Positions 26,700-35,310 of a stretch of DNA of 64,000 nt are shown here, piece by piece (within the stretch, counting starts at the first letter, position 1; every line of letters starts with the position of its first letter). The DNA comes from Allobosea sp. (GTDB lineage: Bacteria > Pseudomonadota > Alphaproteobacteria > Rhizobiales > Beijerinckiaceae). The notes beneath the pieces are model-generated. The model was not told where the DNA came from and ran no database searches. It worked only from the letters and a program-made list of their open reading frames with translations. The stretch covers positions 124,001 through 188,000 of the forward strand of contig JAAEQB010000108.1 in assembly GCA_024231975.1 (NCBI GenBank), given 5' to 3'. The position numbers were made by a program, and so were the translations under genes.

Positions 26700-27944
26700 A
26701 TGCTTTCGGTTCGCGACATCGCTCGCCGCGTCGCCAATGGCGAGGTTTCCGCCCAGGCCGCCCTTGCCGATAGCGAGCGGCGAATCGACGAGCGCGATGG
26801 CGACCTCCGTGCCTTCGCGGCCCGTCCCGAAAGCTTGACGGTCGGCGAGGGGCCGCTGGCCGGCATCGCCGTCGGGGTCAAGGACATCATCGACACCGCC
26901 GGTTTGCCGACCGGCATGGGCTCGCCGATCTATGACGGCTACCAGCCCAGGGCCGACGCGCCGATCGTGATGGCGCTGAGGGCGGCCGGCGCGACCATTG
27001 CCGGCAAGACCCAGACCACCGCCTTCGCCTTCCTCGATCCTGCTCCGACCCGCAACCCGCACGATCCCTCGGCTAGCCCCGGCGGCTCCTCGGCCGGCTC
27101 GGCCGCGGCGGTGGCGGCCAGCCTGGTTCCGCTCGCGATCGGCACCCAGACCGGTGGTTCGGTGATCCGCCCCGCCGCCTATTGCGGCGTCGCCGCGATC
27201 AAGCCGTCCTATGGGCTGCTGCCGATCGTCGGGGTGAAGCCCTTCTCCTGGTCGCTCGACACGCTCGGCCTGATGGCGGCCAGCGCCGACGATCTCGGCT
27301 TCGCCCTGGCGGCGCTGACCGGCCGGCCCGATCTCGATGCGCCCGAGGAGGCGCTGGACGGGCTGAGGCTAGGTCTCTGCCGGCAGGAGTTCACCGACAA
27401 GCCCGAACCGTCCTGCGAGGGCGCGCTGCAGCGCATCGCCGATTTCGCCCGCAAGGGCGGCGCGACCGTCCTCGACGTTGCGACGCCGGCCGAGCTCGCC
27501 GAGACCTTCCATGCCCACAGTCCGCTGCAGAATTGGGAGGCGACGCAGGCGCTCGCCTGGGAATACGCCAGTCATCGTGACGAGCTGCCGCCGAAACTGC
27601 GCGCCTATCTCGACGAAGCCCGCGCGACCACGCCCGGCGATTACGACGCCGCCCGCGGCACCGCCCGGCGCGGGCGTCATGTGGCCGAACGCTGGCTCGG
27701 CGAGGTCGATCTCGTCCTGACCTATGCCGCGCCGGGCGAGGCGCCGGAGACGCTCGCCTCGACCGGCGATTCCAAGTTCAACCGGCTCTGGACCCTGCTC
27801 GGCACGCCCTGTCTGACTGTGCCTTTGATGCGTGGTCCGCGCGGCCTGCCGGTCTCCTTCCAGCTCGTCGGACGCTTCGGCGACGACGCCCGCGTCATCG
27901 CTGTGGCGCGGTCACTCGAGCGCCTGATCCTGATGCCGGCATGA
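26700..27944 (+). CDS. Amidase-signature hydrolase
   Basis: A 414-residue amidase-signature enzyme. The catalytic triad can be placed: Lys61 (IAVGVKDIIDTAG), cis-Ser130 (SPGGSSAGSA) and nucleophile Ser154 (GTQTGGSVIRPA), with the expected 24-residue gap between the serines. The ATG at 26700 matches family length and has AGGGACAGG upstream; an in-frame ATG at 26655 adds 15 residues. It lies 132 bases after the dehydrogenase gene in the same direction. Hydrolysis of a small amide imported by the adjacent ABC system is a reasonable guess. Confidence 0.92.
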   Translation: MLSVRDIARRVANGEVSAQAALADSERRIDERDGDLRAFAARPESLTVGEGPLAGIAVGVKDIIDTAGLPTGMGSPIYDGYQPRADAPIVMALRAAGATIAGKTQTTAFAFLDPAPTRNPHDPSASPGGSSAGSAAAVAASLVPLAIGTQTGGSVIRPAAYCGVAAIKPSYGLLPIVGVKPFSWSLDTLGLMAASADDLGFALAALTGRPDLDAPEEALDGLRLGLCRQEFTDKPEPSCEGALQRIADFARKGGATVLDVATPAELAETFHAHSPLQNWEATQALAWEYASHRDELPPKLRAYLDEARATTPGDYDAARGTARRGRHVAERWLGEVDLVLTYAAPGEAPETLASTGDSKFNRLWTLLGTPCLTVPLMRGPRGLPVSFQLVGRFGDDARVIAVARSLERLILMPA

Positions 27945-28166
27945 CGATCTCTCGGTGAAAACTGGGCGCTCGTCCCGCATGGGACAATATTGCGTTGCAA
28001 CAACTTCGGCTTGATTGTGGCGCCAAGGATTTATGCTGCACTTGGAAATACTAAAAGCTTACGTCGAGACAGTCCTGTTCGGGACTATCCACAAAGCAGT
28101 TCAATGATTTAACCGCTGATTAAGAACGCTTCTCTGGTGCGGCCTCCGCTGCGGCGACGCGGCCAC

Positions 28167-28194
28167 TTGCAGCGGCCGCCGTTTCTGCTAGCTT
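28167..28194 (+). promoter_or_regulatory. Candidate promoter of the 27-residue gene
   Basis: TTGCAG at 28167-28172 and TAGCTT at 28189-28194, 16 bases apart, lie about 30 bases before the small gene at 28226. The spacing is acceptable but the -10 is poor. Confidence 0.3.
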
Positions 28195-28225
28195 CCATGT
28201 CAGGTCAATGACAAGGAGGGTTCAC

Positions 28226-28309
28226 ATGAACCTCGCGCTAAGTCTCGACCGGTTGGCCATGGGTGCGGCGTTCGTGCTGGTCATGGCGATCGTGATCGGA
28301 GCGTTCTGA
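28226..28309 (+). CDS. 27-residue single-helix membrane peptide
   Basis: ATG at 28226 has an ideal AAGGAGG six bases upstream. It encodes 27 residues: a short polar start (MNLALSLDRLAMG) followed by one hydrophobic helix (AAFVLVMAIVIGAF). A strong terminator begins 44 bases after the stop, so this is a self-contained transcription unit. Similar very short helices are seen in related genomes as hypothetical proteins, from memory and unverified. It could regulate a membrane complex as other small membrane proteins do; no function is known. Confidence 0.68.
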   Translation: MNLALSLDRLAMGAAFVLVMAIVIGAF

Positions 28310-28353
28310 CGGGGAAGTCAGTCTCGAGTCGAAAAGACCAACAAGCCAATTGG

Positions 28354-28392
28354 AAAGCGTCGCGGGAGAGGCCCCGCGGCGCTTTTCTTTTT
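28354..28392 (+). terminator. Terminator after the 27-residue gene
   Basis: A 13-bp stem, AAAGCGTCGCGGG (28354-28366) with CCCGCGGCGCTTT (28373-28385) including one G-T pair, closes a six-base loop and is followed by TCTTTTTG. Confidence 0.87.
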
Positions 28393-28427
28393 GTGGCTGC
28401 GCGATGGGAGCAGTCTGGCGGAGTTGC

Positions 28428-28733
28428 TCAGCTCTCCGGGCAGGGGTTCTCGGTCACTTCCCAGGACATCAGGTTGGTGACGCGGCCGCAGGTGGCCAGG
28501 CGACGGCCCAGGGTGGTGCGAATGCAGGCCATGCTGCCTTCCGCGATCTTCTTTCCGTCACTCCAGCAGAAGCAAAGGGGCTCAGGCGCCTGCGCCAGAC
28601 GCGGTCGGTCGAGGGCGACAGCCTTCTCCTGCGCCGCGGCTGGCAGCGCGAGCGGTAACAATAGTGTCGTGGAAAGTGTCGATAGCAGCGCCAGGGCGCC
28701 GGAGCTGGGTAGCCTCCGAGGGGATCGGACCAT
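28428..28733 (-). CDS. Small secreted cysteine-containing protein
   Basis: A 101-residue protein of unknown function. Residues about 1-35 form a signal peptide (SGALALLSTLSTTLLLPLALPAAAQ). The mature part has five cysteines, in PLCFCWSDGKKIAEGSMACIR, LATCGRV and ENPCPES, so two disulfides and a free cysteine, or other pairing, are possible in the periplasm. GGGAGCAAG lies before the start. It stands alone on the minus strand. Confidence 0.72.
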   Translation of the reverse strand: MVRSPRRLPSSGALALLSTLSTTLLLPLALPAAAQEKAVALDRPRLAQAPEPLCFCWSDGKKIAEGSMACIRTTLGRRLATCGRVTNLMSWEVTENPCPES

Positions 28734-28915
28734 GGCTTGCTCCCGTCATTCGCTTGATCGGCGTGACGATGCGGAAACGATAGCATAATGGAGCCGGCAA
28801 CCCAATATGATCATGGGCTGTCCGTCGAAGGTTGGGGCCACCCCCTCCTTGCTAAAGTCGTACGACCCAACCATATTTCGGGTCCAGTGAGCCGATCCCG
28901 GCTCCGGGAGGAACC

Positions 28916-29887
28916 ATGTCACTGATTTCGCTCGCCCGTCGTGGACGTGCAATCGCCCTCATCGCTGGCGCTCTTCTGCTGGTGCCGATCATCGCCGAAG
29001 CCGCTCCTGGCGGCCGCAGCATGGGCAGCCGCGGCTCGCGCAGCCAATCGCAGGTCGCGCCGACGCCGACCGCGCCCGGCTCTTCGTTCCAGCGCAGCCC
29101 GACGCAGGCACCCGGCCCGTCGGCCGCCACGCCGGCCGCTGGCGCAGCGGCGGGCGCCGCCGCCCAGGCGGCCCGCCCGTCCATGGCTCGCAGCCTGATG
29201 ATGGGCGTCGCCGGTGGCTTGCTCGGTGCCGGCCTGTTCGGCCTGCTCTCGGGCGCCGGCTTCGGCGGTATCGCCGGCTTCCTCGGCCTGCTTTTCCAGG
29301 TCGCGCTGATCGGCGGCTTGATCTGGCTGGCGCTGCGCCTGTTCCGTCGCCGCAGCGAGCCGCAGCTCGCCAGCGCCGGTGGGCCGCTCGGCCGCGAGGC
29401 CTATCAGCCGCAGCCGGCTGCGCCGGCTATGGGTGGACTCGGTGGCGGCGCTGCCGCAGCCTCTGCCGTCAAGCCGGTGGAGTTCGAGCTGCAGGGCGCC
29501 GACTACGGCAGCTTCGAGCGCCTGCTCTCCGAGGTCCAGACCGCGATCTCCGATGAGAACGTCGCGCGTCTGCGCCAGATCACCACGCCGGAGATTTCCG
29601 GCGCACTCGAGGACGAGTTCGCCGACAACGCCCGCAAGGGGCTTGTCGAGAAGGCGGCTGACGTCAAGCTGCTGCAGGGCGACCTCGCCGAATCCTGGCG
29701 CGAGGACGGCTATGAGTACGCGACCGTCGCGATGCGCTTCAGCCTGCTCACCGCCATGGTCGAGCGCAATGGCGGCAAGGTCGTCGAGGGCCATGCCACG
29801 ATCCCGCGCGAGGTCACCGAGCACTGGACCTTCGTGCGCTCGCGCGGCGGCGAGTGGAAGGTCGCGGCGATCCAGCCGGTCGAATAA
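28916..29887 (+). CDS. Tim44-domain membrane protein
   Basis: A 323-residue protein: signal-like N-terminus (residues 8-28), a low-complexity serine/proline/alanine region, a glycine-rich hydrophobic hairpin (about 93-140) and a C-terminal Tim44-like domain (about 190-323, with YGSFERLLSEVQTAISDENVARLRQITTPEI and EHWTFVRSRGGEWKV). Bacterial Tim44-like proteins are membrane-associated; their function is not well established. GGGAGGA precedes the ATG at 28916. A strong hairpin terminator follows. Confidence 0.88.
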   Translation: MSLISLARRGRAIALIAGALLLVPIIAEAAPGGRSMGSRGSRSQSQVAPTPTAPGSSFQRSPTQAPGPSAATPAAGAAAGAAAQAARPSMARSLMMGVAGGLLGAGLFGLLSGAGFGGIAGFLGLLFQVALIGGLIWLALRLFRRRSEPQLASAGGPLGREAYQPQPAAPAMGGLGGGAAAASAVKPVEFELQGADYGSFERLLSEVQTAISDENVARLRQITTPEISGALEDEFADNARKGLVEKAADVKLLQGDLAESWREDGYEYATVAMRFSLLTAMVERNGGKVVEGHATIPREVTEHWTFVRSRGGEWKVAAIQPVE

Positions 29888-29912
29888 GCCGGCACCGACG
29901 CCCGAAATCTGG

Positions 29913-29939
29913 ACGGCCGGGCATTGCCCGGCCGTTTTT
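29913..29939 (+). terminator. Terminator of the Tim44-domain gene
   Basis: Arms ACGGCCGGGC (29913-29922) and GCCCGGCCGT (29926-29935) form a perfect 10-bp stem with a three-base loop, followed by TTTTC. Confidence 0.9.
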
Positions 29940-30019
29940 CGTTTCGGCGGCCGTCGAAGCGCCCTATAGGCAGTGAACGCGCCGGTCTTGGCGCGCCTTG
30001 GCTATCTGGAGCTTTCACC

Positions 30020-30835
30020 ATGAGCGACATGCGTCTCGTCGTCGTCGGCGCCGCCGGCCGGATGGGCCGTTCGCTGGTGAAAGCGATCCATGACACGCAA
30101 GGCTGTGTGCTCTCCGCCGCAATCGAGCGCCCGGGCTCGCCTGCGCTCGGCCAGGACGCGGCGGTGCTCGCCGGCCTGCCGGCCAGCGGCGTTCTCGTCA
30201 GTGACGACGCACTCGCCGCCTTCGTCGAGGCCGAGGGCGTGCTGGACTTCACCACGCCCGAGGCCACCGTCGCCTTCGCCGGCCTCGCCGCCCAGGCCCG
30301 CATCGTCCACGTCGCCGGCACCACCGGCATGGAGCCGCAGCATCTGGCGAAGCTGGAAGCAGCCTCGCGCCATGCCGCGATCATCCGCTCCGGCAATATG
30401 AGCCTCGGCGTCAACCTGCTGGCGGCGCTGGTACGCAAGGTCGCGGCGACACTCGGTACCGACTGGGATATCGAGATCGTCGAGATGCACCATCGCATGA
30501 AGGTCGATGCGCCCTCGGGCACCGCCGTCCTGCTCGGCGAAGCGGCGGCGCAGGGCCGTGCCGTCGAACTGGCCGAGGCCCGCGTCGCGGTGCGCGATGG
30601 CCAGGTCGGCGCCCGCCAGCCCGGCACGATCGGCTTCGCCGCGATGCGCGGCGGCACCGTCGTCGGCGACCACAAGGTGATCTTCGCCGGGGCCGGCGAG
30701 CGGCTCGAGCTCGCCCATGTCGCCGAGGATCGCAGCCTGTTCGCGCAAGGCGCGGTCAAGGCGGCGCTCTGGGGCCGTGGCCGCAAGCCCGGGCTCTATT
30801 CGATGGCCGACGTGCTCGGCCTCGACAAATTCTGA
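30020..30835 (+). CDS. dapB: 4-hydroxy-tetrahydrodipicolinate reductase
   Basis: A 271-residue enzyme of lysine/diaminopimelate synthesis. The dinucleotide site is VVVGAAGRMGRSLV, the substrate site is EIVEMHHRMKVDAPSGTA, and GDHKVIFAGAGERLEL is the C-terminal family motif. It reduces the dihydrodipicolinate precursor with NAD(P)H in the cytoplasm. Length is normal. The last base of its stop codon region overlaps the alkB start (TGATG), so alkB is cotranslated. dapE, a later step of the pathway, lies elsewhere in the window. Confidence 0.97.
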   Translation: MSDMRLVVVGAAGRMGRSLVKAIHDTQGCVLSAAIERPGSPALGQDAAVLAGLPASGVLVSDDALAAFVEAEGVLDFTTPEATVAFAGLAAQARIVHVAGTTGMEPQHLAKLEAASRHAAIIRSGNMSLGVNLLAALVRKVAATLGTDWDIEIVEMHHRMKVDAPSGTAVLLGEAAAQGRAVELAEARVAVRDGQVGARQPGTIGFAAMRGGTVVGDHKVIFAGAGERLELAHVAEDRSLFAQGAVKAALWGRGRKPGLYSMADVLGLDKF

Positions 30836-31464
30836 TGACCGCGCTCACCGTCGCGCCGGGCGTGACGCACTGGCCGGGCTATCTCGACGGAGCCGAGCAG
30901 GCGGCGCTGGTCACTGAATTGCGCGAGGCGGCGCGGCAGGCGCCGTTCTTTGTGCCGCGCATGCCCAAGACCGCAAAACCATTCTCGGTCAAAATGACGA
31001 ACTGCGGGTCGCTCGGCTGGGTCTCGGACGAGCGCGGCTATCGCTACCAGCCGCTGCATCCTGACACCAGCGCGCCCTGGCCGCCGATCCCGGCGCGATT
31101 GCTGCGCGCCTGGGAGGAGTTGGCCGGCTATCCGCACCCGCCCGAGGCCTGCCTGGTCAATTTCTACGAGCCATCGGCGAAGATGGGCCTGCATCAGGAT
31201 CGCGACGAGCAGGAGTTCGATGCGCCGGTTCTGTCGCTCTCGCTCGGCGATACCGCCATCTTCCGCATTGGCGGCACCAGTCGCGGCGGCAAGACGATCT
31301 CGTTGAAGCTGGCTTCGGGCGATGCGCTCGCCTTCGGCGGCGAGGCACGGCTGGCCTATCACGGCATCGACCGCATCCTTGCGGGCTCGTCGAGCCTGCT
31401 GCCGCAGGCCGGCCGGATCAACCTGACCCTACGGCGGGTGACGAAGCCGTCAGCCGGCGGATGA
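30835..31464 (+). CDS. alkB: Alpha-ketoglutarate-dependent DNA dioxygenase AlkB
   Basis: A 209-residue Fe(II)/2-oxoglutarate dioxygenase that removes alkyl groups from DNA bases. The iron ligands are His120 and Asp122 (GLHQDRDE) and His176 (AYHGIDRI), and Arg194/Arg200 in RINLTLRRV bind 2-oxoglutarate. PEACLVNFYEPSAKMG is the usual core strand. The start ATG overlaps the dapB stop. A lysine-pathway gene as operon partner is likely a positional accident rather than a functional link. Confidence 0.96.
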   Translation: MTALTVAPGVTHWPGYLDGAEQAALVTELREAARQAPFFVPRMPKTAKPFSVKMTNCGSLGWVSDERGYRYQPLHPDTSAPWPPIPARLLRAWEELAGYPHPPEACLVNFYEPSAKMGLHQDRDEQEFDAPVLSLSLGDTAIFRIGGTSRGGKTISLKLASGDALAFGGEARLAYHGIDRILAGSSSLLPQAGRINLTLRRVTKPSAGG

Positions 31465-31498
31465 ACCGGGCAGGTCCACCGCCAGCCTCAAACACCGG

Positions 31499-32149
31499 TC
31501 AGTGCGCCGGCTTGTCACCGGCATCGGCGGCCGGGCTATCCGAGCCGTTGGCGGCAGGCTTGGGCGCACCGGCGGAGACGCCGACCAGCGCCGGCCGGAG
31601 CACGCGCTCGCCGATCTTGTAGCCGGTCTGGACAACCTTCGAGACCAGGCCCTTGGCGATGCCGGCGTCGGGCGCCTCGAACATCGCCTGGTGCAGGTTC
31701 GGATCGAACTTCTCGCCCTGCGGGTCGATCTTGCGCACGCCGTGGCGTTCCAGCGTCTTCAGCAGCTCGCGCTCGGTCAATTCGACGCCCTCGACCACCG
31801 CCTTCAGGGCGTTGTCGGCGGCGGCGCGCGCCGTTTCCGGCACGCTCTCCAGCGCGCGGCGCAGATTGTCGGCCGAGCCGAGCAGGTCGCGGGCGAAGCT
31901 CGTCACCGCATAGGCCTTGGCGTCGGAGATCTCGCGCTCGGTGCGCCGGCGCAGGTTCTCCATCTCGGCCAGGGTGCGCAGCAGCTTGTCCTTGAGGTCG
32001 TCGCGCTCGGCTTCGACAAGCGCGAGCGGGGTGGGCGCCTGCGTCTCGCTCGCCTGCGTCTCCGCCACGCCCTGGTTTTCGGTTTCCGGCTTCGGATCGT
32101 CCTTCGCAGGGTTCTGCGTCATTCCATCATCCCAATCGTTGATCGTCAT
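31499..32149 (-). CDS. grpE: Nucleotide exchange factor GrpE
   Basis: A 216-residue co-chaperone that releases ADP from DnaK. It has an acidic N-terminus, a long coiled coil (about residues 45-95, AERDDLKDKLLRTLAEMENLRRRTERE) and the C-terminal beta domain ending VVQTGYKIGERVLRPALVGVS, which is the family signature. An alternative start at the tenth residue (ATG 32122) would remove an unusual short lead. It follows glnD at 69 bp on the same strand, whereas hrcA is the more common neighbour. Confidence 0.96.
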   Translation of the reverse strand: MTINDWDDGMTQNPAKDDPKPETENQGVAETQASETQAPTPLALVEAERDDLKDKLLRTLAEMENLRRRTEREISDAKAYAVTSFARDLLGSADNLRRALESVPETARAAADNALKAVVEGVELTERELLKTLERHGVRKIDPQGEKFDPNLHQAMFEAPDAGIAKGLVSKVVQTGYKIGERVLRPALVGVSAGAPKPAANGSDSPAADAGDKPAH

Positions 32150-32217
32150 GCATCATTGCGGCGCTGCCTGTCGGCGCACCGGCTTCGCTGCCGATATCGG
32201 GCTTCGGGCGGGCGAAA

Positions 32218-35028
32218 TCAAGCACGAGCCACGGCCTTGGCCTTGCCGGAGGCATGCTTGTCGAGCTCCAGATTGAACACGGCGAGCAGTGCCTGGCGGA
32301 TCACCAGCTGGCGGCCGGTCGAGGTGATCTTCGCTCCGGTGAGATCGGTGACATAGAAGACGTCGACCGCCTTCTCGCCGAAGGTCGCGATATGGGCCGA
32401 AGCGATGTTGAGGTTGAGCTTCCCGATCGCGGTGGTGAGATCGTAGAGCAGGCCGGGCCGGTCGAGGCCGGAGACCTCCAGCACCGTGTGCCGCGACGAC
32501 AGGACGTTGTCGATGATCACCTCGGGCGCGACCTGGAACGTCCCGCCGCGCGGCGGCGGCGCGCGGCGCTGGGCGACGAGGTCGGCGATCTTGATCTCGC
32601 CCTTGAGCGCGCGCTCGATCGCCGCGGCGATCCGCTCGGCCCGGCGCAATTCGTCGTCGTCGCGCTCGAAGGCGCGCGAGACGAAGATGGTGTCGAGCAC
32701 CAACCCGTCGGTGGTGGTGAAGATCTGTGCGTCGACGATGTTGCCGCCGGCCGCGGCGCAGGCGCCGGTAACGATGGCGAGCAGGCGCGGATGGTCGGGT
32801 GCCAGCACGGTGAGCTCGGTCACGCCGCGGAACTGGTCGGTCTCGACCCGCGTCGCGGTGGTGCGGCCGGCGATCTCGGCCTCGCGCAGGAAGCGGGCAT
32901 GCTGCTCCTGCCGCTCGGGCTCGACCTTGAGCCAGTAGGCCGGATAGTGGCGGGCGAGATAGGCGGCACGCTCGTCTTCGGTCCAGTCGGCGAGACGTCC
33001 CTCCAGCGCCTGCTGCTTGCGCTCGACCCTGGCCTTGCGCTCGATGCCGGAATGGCCACCGGCGAGCACGACCTCGGTCTCGTAATAGAGCGTGCGCAGG
33101 AGCTGGCCCTTCCAGCCATTCCAAACGCCGGGTCCGACGGCCTTGATGTCGGCGACGGTCAGGACCAGCAGCAACTTCAGCCGCTCCAGCGTCTGCACGA
33201 TCGCGGCGAAGCTCTCGATCGTCTTGGGGTCGCCGAGATCGCGGCTCTGCGCAACCGTCGACATCACCAGATGGTTCTCGATCAGCCAGACCACCGTCTC
33301 GGTCTGCGCCTCGGTCAGGCCGAGCCGCGGGCAGAGCTTGCGGGCGATGCGGGCGCCGGCGACCGAATGATCCTCCGGCCTTCCCTTGGCGATGTCGTGC
33401 AGGAAGAGCGCGACATAGAGTGCGCGCCGGTTGGTGATCGTTGCGAAGATCGAGTTGGCCAGGGGGTGCTCGGCTTCGAGCTTGCCGGCATCGATCTCGG
33501 CCAGAATGCCGATCGAGCGGAGCAGGTGCTCGTCGACCGTGTAGTGGTGATACATGTTGAACTGCATCATCGCGACGATGCGGCCGAAATCCGGGATGAA
33601 GCGGCCGAGCAGGCCGGATTCGTTCATCCGCCTGAGCACGGCTTCCGGAGAGCGCCGCGCCGTCAGGATCTCCAGGAAGATGCGATTGGCCTCGCGGTCC
33701 TGTCGCAATTGCGGGGTGACGAGGCGCAGCGACTGCGTCACCAGCCGGCTGGTGTCGGGGTGGATGGCAAGATCGTCGCGGCTGGCGATCTCGTAGAGCC
33801 GCAGCAGATTGACCGGATCGCGCCTGAAGGCGTCGTCGTCGATGACGGCGAGGCGCTGGCCCTGCAACGTGAAATCGGGATGGCCGAGCGCGCGCACGCG
33901 CCGGCGCTTGGTGAAGGAGCCGATCAGGCTGGTCAGGCTGGCGCGCGGCTTCTGCTGGCGCGCCTCCAGCGCGGCGCAGACGATCGCGGTGAGGTCGCCG
34001 ACATCCTTGGCGACGAGGAAGTAGGCCTTCATGAAGCGCTCGACCGGCGCCTGGCCACTGCGCCCGGCATAGCCGATCGCGGCTGCGACCTGGCGCTGCA
34101 GGTCGAAGGAGAGCCGCTCCTCGGCCCGCCCGGTGATGAAATGCATCCAGCAGCGCACGCGCCAGAGGAATTCCTCCGAGCGCTGGAACATCGCGAACTC
34201 CCGCGCATCGAACAGCCCGGCCTCGACAAGCTCGGCCGGGTCGTCGACGCGGTAGGAATACTTGGCGATCCAGAACAGCGTGTTGAGGTCGCGCAGGCCG
34301 CCCTTGCCGTCCTTGACATTGGGCTCGACCAGGTAGCGCGACGAGCCGGCACGGGCGACGCGGGTCTCGCGCTCGGCGAGCTTGGCCTCGGTGAAGGCGG
34401 GCGCCGTGCCCTCGGCGATCTCGGCGCCGTAGCGGCGCTGCAAATCCGCGAATAGCGCAGCATCGCCGCAGATCAATCGCGCTTCCAGCAACGCGGTGCG
34501 GATCGTCATGTCCGCCCGGCCCTCGCGGATACAGTCGTCGACCGAGCGGACGGAATGGCCGACCTTCAGCTTCAGGTCCCAGAGCGGGTAGAGCATCGCC
34601 TCGACCACGCTCTCGCCCCAGGCGGTCTGCTTGTCGGGGAAGAGGAAGAGCAGGTCGACATCCGAGCCCGGTGCCAGCGTGCCGCGGCCATAGCCGCCGA
34701 CGGCGACGACGGCGATGCGCTCGCCGGCGGACGGGTTCTCCACGGGATAGAAATGCCGCGTCGCCGCTGCATGCAGGCTGGCGACGACGCTGTCCATCAC
34801 ACCGGAGAGCCGCTTGGCGCAGGCGAGGCCGTTGCGCGACTTGGCCAGAATCTCGCGGGCCGACTGGCGCCCTTCCTCGAGATTGTCGTGCAACGCTCCG
34901 ACCAGGGCGCTGCGGAGGCCGTCGCGGTCCCCATCCTTGAACTGTCGCGCCAGCTTGCCGACCGCGGCCATGGGATTGTCGATGAATTCGGCGAGGCGGG
35001 GGGCTGGCTTGTCGGGGGAGGGCGGCAC
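32218..35028 (-). CDS. glnD: Bifunctional uridylyltransferase/uridylyl-removing enzyme GlnD
   Basis: A 936-residue nitrogen-sensing enzyme that modifies PII proteins. The nucleotidyltransferase motif GGYGRGTLAPGSDVDLLFLF lies at about 111-130, the HD hydrolase motif HDIAKGRPEDHS near 480, and two C-terminal ACT domains carry LAPDHPRLLAIVTGACAAAGG and VSGLDRPGLLYDLTTAIGK. The ACT domains sense glutamine. Full length for the family. The 5' side faces the SAM-II leader of the sulfonate operon across a 282-bp divergent gap. Confidence 0.97.
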   Translation of the reverse strand: MPPSPDKPAPRLAEFIDNPMAAVGKLARQFKDGDRDGLRSALVGALHDNLEEGRQSAREILAKSRNGLACAKRLSGVMDSVVASLHAAATRHFYPVENPSAGERIAVVAVGGYGRGTLAPGSDVDLLFLFPDKQTAWGESVVEAMLYPLWDLKLKVGHSVRSVDDCIREGRADMTIRTALLEARLICGDAALFADLQRRYGAEIAEGTAPAFTEAKLAERETRVARAGSSRYLVEPNVKDGKGGLRDLNTLFWIAKYSYRVDDPAELVEAGLFDAREFAMFQRSEEFLWRVRCWMHFITGRAEERLSFDLQRQVAAAIGYAGRSGQAPVERFMKAYFLVAKDVGDLTAIVCAALEARQQKPRASLTSLIGSFTKRRRVRALGHPDFTLQGQRLAVIDDDAFRRDPVNLLRLYEIASRDDLAIHPDTSRLVTQSLRLVTPQLRQDREANRIFLEILTARRSPEAVLRRMNESGLLGRFIPDFGRIVAMMQFNMYHHYTVDEHLLRSIGILAEIDAGKLEAEHPLANSIFATITNRRALYVALFLHDIAKGRPEDHSVAGARIARKLCPRLGLTEAQTETVVWLIENHLVMSTVAQSRDLGDPKTIESFAAIVQTLERLKLLLVLTVADIKAVGPGVWNGWKGQLLRTLYYETEVVLAGGHSGIERKARVERKQQALEGRLADWTEDERAAYLARHYPAYWLKVEPERQEQHARFLREAEIAGRTTATRVETDQFRGVTELTVLAPDHPRLLAIVTGACAAAGGNIVDAQIFTTTDGLVLDTIFVSRAFERDDDELRRAERIAAAIERALKGEIKIADLVAQRRAPPPRGGTFQVAPEVIIDNVLSSRHTVLEVSGLDRPGLLYDLTTAIGKLNLNIASAHIATFGEKAVDVFYVTDLTGAKITSTGRQLVIRQALLAVFNLELDKHASGKAKAVARA

Positions 35029-35162
35029 TGAACGAGGCTCTTCGAGACTTTCGGCAGACGCGACGGCAGCCGATCCCTATCATGAATGGGGCCAGCCGCG
35101 GAAACATAATTCAACATAGTGATTTTGTGAAATAAACGATACCACGCAACTCTACGTCTTGT

Positions 35163-35191
35163 TTGACAAAGAGAACGATCGAACCTATCAA
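35163..35191 (+). promoter_or_regulatory. Promoter of the sulfonate ABC operon
   Basis: TTGACA at 35163-35168 and TATCAA at 35186-35191 with a 17-bp spacer form a near-ideal housekeeping promoter. Transcription would start right at the beginning of the SAM-II element, leaving a leader of about 115 nt. Confidence 0.72.
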
Positions 35192-35193
35192 TC

Positions 35194-35251
35194 GGACACG
35201 CGCCGATTTGAGCCAGCAGCTTGCGGGCGCGAAACAAGTGCAGCTAAAGCG
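35194..35251 (+). promoter_or_regulatory. SAM-II riboswitch (copy 1)
   Basis: The P1 stem is CGCGCC (35199-35204) with GGCGCG (35226-35231). The first loop begins GATTTGAGCC, and the 3' strand is AAACAAGTGCAGCTAAAGCG, in good match with the SAM-II (metA motif) core, including the GATTT and GCTAAA blocks. SAM binding stabilises the pseudoknot and lowers expression. A hairpin GGAGGC/GCCTCC at 35260-35275 follows and could belong to the expression platform. A 57-nt near-copy occurs at 39009-39065. Confidence 0.86.
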
Positions 35252-35310
35252 GGGGCGCCGGAGGCAAGAGCCTCCATCCCTTCGCGCAAGATCGACCGAA
35301 GGGGAACGCC

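Noticed and set aside
28021..28120. AGTCC/GGACT hairpin and A/T-rich stretch after the amidase gene
   Set aside because: The stem is short (five base pairs) with no T-run, so a terminator or RNA gene cannot be supported.
32254..34455. Long plus-strand open frame opposite glnD
   Set aside because: It is antisense to a clear GlnD protein with all domains; the translation is charge-rich and shows no domain, as expected for the reverse of high-GC coding DNA.
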